From contig JAISXM010000087.1 in the NCBI GenBank assembly GCA_031270515.1, forward strand, positions 1-7,416: DNA of 7,416 nt, in the 5' to 3' direction. Below are positions 5,084 through 7,416 of the stretch, piece by piece (the first letter of the stretch is position 1; every line of letters starts with the position of its first letter). The stretch comes from Holosporales bacterium. Lineage in GTDB: Bacteria; Pseudomonadota; Alphaproteobacteria; BNTO01. The notes beneath the pieces were generated by a model. It was not told where the DNA came from, made no database searches, and saw only the letters and a list, made by a program, of their open reading frames with translations. A program made the translations under genes and the position numbers.

Positions 5084-5626
5084 CTACATTCCATGCCCTA
5101 TTGTGGTGCTTTCTACGTTGTACCCATTTATAACAACATTTTGAGTATCAAAATTTACACTACCAGAGACCATGAATATATGATCGGCGTTCCGAGGTAC
5201 AATTTTAATAGCGCCACTTATTACCAGCGCAGACGCCCGTATTAAAGCATGGAGCGTTACATTCGGCGCAGCCACGCGTGCAACGGAATCTCCCGCATCC
5301 CATACCACGTTGGAGATGTCGCCTGAAGTTATGCACTGTCCATCTGCAGTGAACACACAACGTAACGATCTCCCTCGATATAAACGCGTGCCGCTTTGCC
5401 TTGTTTCAACTATTTCTCGAAAAAAAGATGGAAAGTCATCCTGTCTAATAGTTTCAATAAACACCGCATCCGGAATTGGATTCTCTGTAATCATGTTCCC
5501 AGTAACGCCATCTTTACGAAAACTGCCATTACGACTGTCCACATAAGTGAACGTCGTCCCAAACAGTTGTAGTCCTCCGCTCCACAATAAACCACTGTAA
5601 ACTACAAATTTAAGAACCTTCGTCAT
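5084..5626 (-). CDS. Putative exported protein, 180 residues
   Basis: The family is not recognised. Start 5626 is chosen over 5713 because GGAGGT (5631-5636) lies 4-5 bases before it and because the protein then begins with a clear signal peptide, MTKVLKFVVYSGLLWSGG, continuing to about residue 23. The next third (about 25-95) is mixed, with FTYVDSRNGSF and a pair of cysteines in LRCVFTADGQCITSG. The last 80 residues alternate hydrophobic and polar (NVTLHALIRASALVISGAI, then HIFMVSGSVNFDTQNVVING). That pattern looks like stacked beta strands of a surface or passenger-type domain. This is inference from pattern only. The product is probably periplasmic or surface-located. It has its own putative promoter and a structured leader upstream, and it converges on the 82-residue exported protein. 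Confidence 0.68.
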   Translation of the reverse strand: MTKVLKFVVYSGLLWSGGLQLFGTTFTYVDSRNGSFRKDGVTGNMITENPIPDAVFIETIRQDDFPSFFREIVETRQSGTRLYRGRSLRCVFTADGQCITSGDISNVVWDAGDSVARVAAPNVTLHALIRASALVISGAIKIVPRNADHIFMVSGSVNFDTQNVVINGYNVESTTIGHGM

Positions 5627-5630
5627 GTTA

Positions 5631-5636
5631 ACCTCC
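5631..5636 (-). promoter_or_regulatory. Strong ribosome binding site that sets the start at 5626
   Basis: The minus strand reads GGAGGT followed by TAAC and ATG. It is one of the two strongest Shine-Dalgarno sequences in the window and rules against the upstream in-frame ATG at 5713. Confidence 0.8.
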
Positions 5637-5645
5637 ATAGACGCG

Positions 5646-5696
5646 AAAAACAAAAAAACGAAAGCATGCGTTGCTTCGCAATGTGTGTCAACGCAT
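5646..5696 (-). promoter_or_regulatory. Attenuator-like leader hairpins with a downstream T-run
   Basis: On the minus strand ATGCGTTG (5696-5689) pairs perfectly with CAACGCAT (5673-5666). An alternative hairpin, TTGC-GAA-GCAA (5681-5671), uses part of the same right arm, so the two cannot form together. Seven bases after the larger stem come T7 (5658-5652), G, and T5 (5650-5646), and then the ribosome site. This resembles a terminator/anti-terminator switch, but the gap between stem and T-run is longer than usual. A TTGACA (5691-5686) also lies in this dyad, with only a weak -10 (CATGCT, 5668-5663). Confidence 0.35.
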
Positions 5697-5739
5697 CCCC
5701 ACTGTGCCCCCACCTCTTCAAAAAAAACGACACACGGCC

Positions 5740-5769
5740 TTTATACTCTGATTAAAAGGTAGAATTCAA
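5740..5769 (-). promoter_or_regulatory. Candidate sigma70-type promoter for the 180-residue gene
   Basis: On the minus strand TTGAAT (5769-5764) and TATAAA (5745-5740) are spaced by 18 bases. They match consensus at 4 of 6 and 5 of 6 positions. Transcription from here would give a leader of about 105 bases containing the hairpins at 5646-5696. Confidence 0.45.
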
Positions 5770-5797
5770 GCATTTCGAAAAACATAATAATTATTAG

Positions 5798-5910
5798 ACG
5801 TACTGCTCAAGCCCGGAATTCGAAAAGACGAACTGGTTAACTTTTTGTGCTTGGGTATGCCTTGCAATCAAGCCAAATCTGTTGCAAGTTAAATTGGTAC
5901 TACGACAATA
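5798..5910 (+). repeat. Composite repeat: modules C and D joined
   Basis: Module C (5798-5853: ACGTACTGCTCAAG, AAAAGACGAACTGGTTAA, CTTTTTGTGCTTGGG) runs into module D (5854-5910). C matches 2871-2931 and, inverted, 341-376. D matches 4266-4322 with one change. This is the only place in the window with C and a full-length D adjacent. It ends about 20 bases before the Hcp-like gene. Confidence 0.8.
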
Positions 5911-5931
5911 ATCTTTGTCTACGGTGGCAGT

Positions 5932-6576
5932 GTGAGCATAAACGACAGACCTAATGTATTAATGGACCAGTATGAATACCTTACTGTTCCGGGCGTTGAC
6001 GTACGGATCCCCGTCGTAAAGCGCAGCGATCAGGAGGAGCATGACACAACTGGTGTGCGCGTTCCTGATTGGATGGTGATCATAGACGGCTGCACTGGCG
6101 AGTCTACGCTAAACAAGTACGAAGATTATATCGAACTATTCGGTTGGTATTGCGAGTCATCCCGCCATGTCAGGGGGGACTCAGCAAACAACCTGCGCAC
6201 GTCCGGTACGTTGTGGCACTCTGATGTGTTTTTGGTAATGCAAAATGGTGTACATAATCACCAGATTAACACGTGGATTAATTGTGGGAAGATTACCACT
6301 TATATAACAATAGTACGGCTCACTAGAGTAAACTTAGATGAAAGCCCCGAAGACCCTTCGTCGGTTCAAGTTCAGACAATACAAGAACTTATGTTTGCTA
6401 CGTGCCATTGGGTGGGAATGTACGCATATTTAGATTGGAGTATTGCACGTCTCACTGCGTGTGAGCGAGTGAATAGAATGCACGAATTTAAACAAAGAGA
6501 AGGAGTGCTAGGCGGAAACACGCTATGTCATACCAGTTACGCACACAACACAGTCATCCCCGGTGGCTCGAGCTAA
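5932..6576 (+). CDS. Divergent Hcp-like type VI secretion tube protein
   Basis: The 214-residue protein carries several landmarks of the Hcp family (DUF796), whose hexameric rings stack into the tube expelled by type VI secretion systems. WMVIIDGCTGEST (47-59) matches the first strand plus GES(T/K) motif. KYEDYIELFGWYCESS (62-77) matches the following K-H-x-D-x-I-x-hydrophobic-SW block. SDVFLVMQNGV (97-107) corresponds to the FTKxxDxxSP region, INCGKITTYITIVRLTRV (116-133) to the CxxGxxIxxxxLxxxR region, and FATCHWVGMYAYLD (155-168) to the final strand. A tail of about 45 residues goes beyond the usual length of about 160. The GTG at 5932 is a weak start; ATG 5962 (Met11) is the alternative, and neither has a good Shine-Dalgarno. 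No other type VI gene is in the window. Repeats enclose it on both sides. Confidence 0.6.
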   Translation: MSINDRPNVLMDQYEYLTVPGVDVRIPVVKRSDQEEHDTTGVRVPDWMVIIDGCTGESTLNKYEDYIELFGWYCESSRHVRGDSANNLRTSGTLWHSDVFLVMQNGVHNHQINTWINCGKITTYITIVRLTRVNLDESPEDPSSVQVQTIQELMFATCHWVGMYAYLDWSIARLTACERVNRMHEFKQREGVLGGNTLCHTSYAHNTVIPGGSS

Positions 6577-6594
6577 TGAGGAGCGCCACCGGGG
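6558..6594 (+). terminator. Perfect 10-bp hairpin across the hcp-like stop codon
   Basis: CCCCGGTGGC (6558-6567) pairs with GCCACCGGGG (6585-6594) around a 17-base loop that contains the TAA stop (6574-6576). The stem encodes the last residues of the protein. No T-run follows, so it is not a classical intrinsic terminator. It may instead protect the mRNA 3' end, or be a repeat border that the gene has read into: its right arm abuts the PR half-element. Confidence 0.5.
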
Positions 6595-6717
6595 CCCTAT
6601 AGTAAACAATTTGAAGCTCGTTGTAATACAAAACTTCGACGAATATACCCACGGCGTCCTTATTTAAAATTTTTAATAAGAACCCTTTCTCTCTAATAAC
6701 TTCAGTGTTGCACATTT
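6594..6717 (-). repeat. Composite repeat: modules K and PR half, inverted
   Basis: Read on the minus strand, 6717-6652 is module K (ATGTGCAACACTG, AAAGGGTTCTTATTAAAAA, GGACGCC). It is followed by a PR half (6634-6594, ACAACGAGCTTCAAATTG then a G/C-rich border). K contains an imperfect palindrome at 6657-6682. This copy shows that K and PR are joined in the same orientation. Confidence 0.65.
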
Positions 6718-6762
6718 TTTTGCGCATTACTAAAATCGGCGCATCAAAATTGTATTTTATCC

Positions 6763-6848
6763 CTGCCCATAAAAACAAGTTGAATTTTTCTCCTCATCCA
6801 GGTCTTGCATGACAACGAGTTTCAAATTGTTTATTACGGGAACCCGGT
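6763..6848 (+). repeat. Long PR palindromic element, copy 4
   Basis: CTGCCCATAAAAACAAGTTG at the left and TTCAAATTGTTTATTACGGG plus AACCCGG at the right are imperfect inverted halves. The block aligns end to end with 2621-2708. Its GACAACGAGTT and GGGAACCCGG segments also appear in the short hairpins at 4416-4483. Confidence 0.7.
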
Positions 6849-6875
6849 TTAGTGGCTATTTTTTACTATGGTTAA

Positions 6876-6941
6876 TAAAGTGTGCGATCCTCAAAGAACC
6901 AGAAACAAAGGATTCTTATTAAAAATTTTTCGTGAGGACTC
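6876..6941 (+). repeat. Module K, copy 3
   Basis: AAAGTGTGCG, then AGAAACAAAGGATTCTTATT and a palindromic AAAAATTTTTCGTGAGGA segment match 4641-4708 and the inverse of 6652-6717. It ends only 5 bases before the stop codon of the right Rpn gene. Confidence 0.6.
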
Positions 6942-6946
6942 CTGTG

Positions 6947-7261
6947 TCACATTTCAGCGTTCAACTTGCCATCTTTCTGAATAGTATTAATTTCATGGAT
7001 TGACATCCCTGTGTAATCACTAATAGTTTCCAAGGACAATCCTTTCTCTAGCATAGAAATGGCGATTTTTGTCTTGATCTCTGCCTCTCCTATGGCCTTT
7101 CCCATGGCCTTTCCCCGGGCCTCTCCCCTTGCCTCTCCCCGGGCCTCTCCCAACTGTATCGCCACCGTCATCTCGCTATGCCGATCATTTATCTCCCTTT
7201 GCCTCAAAAGCGCCGCCTCCCGCAGCTTTTTATCCGAGCTAATATATTTCAATGTATTCAT
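6947..7261 (-). CDS. Candidate intragenic short Rpn product (RpnS-like), 104 residues
   Basis: The ATG at 7261-7259 (Met49 of the visible frame) is preceded by AGGAGGT at 7278-7272, 10 bases upstream. That is a near-perfect Shine-Dalgarno sequence inside the larger gene. Initiation there would give only the helix, tetrapeptide repeat and terminal domain. Some Rpn loci are known to make such a short C-terminal product that inhibits the full-length nuclease. The left copy in this window starts at exactly the equivalent ATG. Whether the internal site is used is inference: the hexamer also encodes Gln-Glu-Val and could be coincidental. Confidence 0.4.
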   Translation of the reverse strand: MNTLKYISSDKKLREAALLRQREINDRHSEMTVAIQLGEARGEARGEARGKAMGKAIGEAEIKTKIAISMLEKGLSLETISDYTGMSIHEINTIQKDGKLNAEM

Positions 7262-7416
7262 AGCCTCTTTTACCTCCTGCACATCCATATATGTTCGATC
7301 CATGCCGACCGGATCTTTCAGAAACGCAAGCCACCCCGTCAACAAATCCTGCGCCGGAGCGTCTTGTGGGCAAAACTTCGGCAATTCAATAAAAATAAGT
7401 CGCATATTGTCTATAT
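6947..7416 (-). CDS. Rpn-family recombination-promoting nuclease, 5' end outside window (right copy)
   Basis: The frame stays open to the window edge (Ile-Asp-Asn precede the Met at 7405), so the gene continues outside. RLIFIELPKF (2-11 counted from that Met) and LTGWLAFLKDP (22-32) are typical of the region after the catalytic core in PD-(D/E)XK transposase-type proteins. A charged helix, a GEAR/GKA tetrapeptide repeat (86-108) and a terminal domain with ISDYTGMSIHEI follow. The catalytic residues lie outside the window. Rpn proteins are DNA endonucleases linked to RecA-independent recombination, and some are reported as antiphage toxins. Compared with the left copy this one has one tetrapeptide unit fewer and about 17 base changes over the shared 315 bases. 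It faces the left copy tail to tail. The family call is firm; activity is unknown. Confidence 0.8.
   Translation of the reverse strand, partial: IDNMRLIFIELPKFCPQDAPAQDLLTGWLAFLKDPVGMDRTYMDVQEVKEAMNTLKYISSDKKLREAALLRQREINDRHSEMTVAIQLGEARGEARGEARGKAMGKAIGEAEIKTKIAISMLEKGLSLETISDYTGMSIHEINTIQKDGKLNAEM
7272..7278 (-). promoter_or_regulatory. Internal Shine-Dalgarno sequence in the right Rpn gene
   Basis: AGGAGGT on the minus strand lies 10 bases before an in-frame ATG (7261). A second, too-close GAGG lies 2 bases before the same ATG. It supports the intragenic start described for 6947-7261. Confidence 0.5.

Overview
The window looks like an accessory, repeat-dense stretch of a bacterial chromosome, most likely from an alphaproteobacterium and possibly a host-associated or intracellular one. 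The evidence for this is indirect: a single tRNA-Arg(CCG) gene whose sequence resembles alphaproteobacterial versions from memory, dispersed palindromic elements, low coding density in places, and decayed or duplicated Rpn-type nuclease genes. No rRNA, CRISPR array, phage structural gene or complete insertion sequence is visible.

Layout. At both edges lie about 95% identical 3' portions of Rpn-family (PD-(D/E)XK) nuclease genes in opposite orientation (1-327 on +, 6947-7416 on -), with their 3' ends facing inward. Between them, from left to right: a composite repeat; a 12-TM major facilitator transporter (448-1740, +) with a coding minisatellite in its central loop; a convergent unknown gene (1768-2544, -); a repeat-filled gap (2621-2935); uppP/bacA undecaprenyl-diphosphatase (2969-3856, -); a 25-bp tandem repeat (3911-4000); tRNA-Arg(CCG) (4026-4102, -); a large fold-back element of inverted arms and four hairpins (4318-4615) inside a 680-base gene-free gap; two convergent genes for small unknown exported proteins (4784-5032, + and 5084-5626, -); more repeats; a divergent Hcp-like type VI secretion tube protein (5932-6576, +); and a last repeat block before the second Rpn copy.

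The genes do not form one evident pathway. UppP recycles the C55 lipid carrier for cell-wall synthesis. The MFS protein is a transporter of unknown substrate. The Hcp-like protein, if real, depends on secretion machinery encoded elsewhere. The connecting theme is the non-coding architecture. A modular repeat family, here called K, PR, C and D, occurs in at least six intergenic places, complete or with internal deletions. Its PR module varies from a roughly 85-base fold-back form to 31-42-base hairpins. The short hairpins show compensatory changes in both arms, so base pairing appears to be what is conserved. Several modules touch start codons, putative promoters or gene ends.

The most interesting points are the fold-back element at 4318-4615, the modular palindromic family, a perfect Shine-Dalgarno sequence in front of an internal ATG of the right Rpn gene (suggesting an intragenic short product), the orphan Hcp-like gene, and an attenuator-like leader in front of the 180-residue exported protein.
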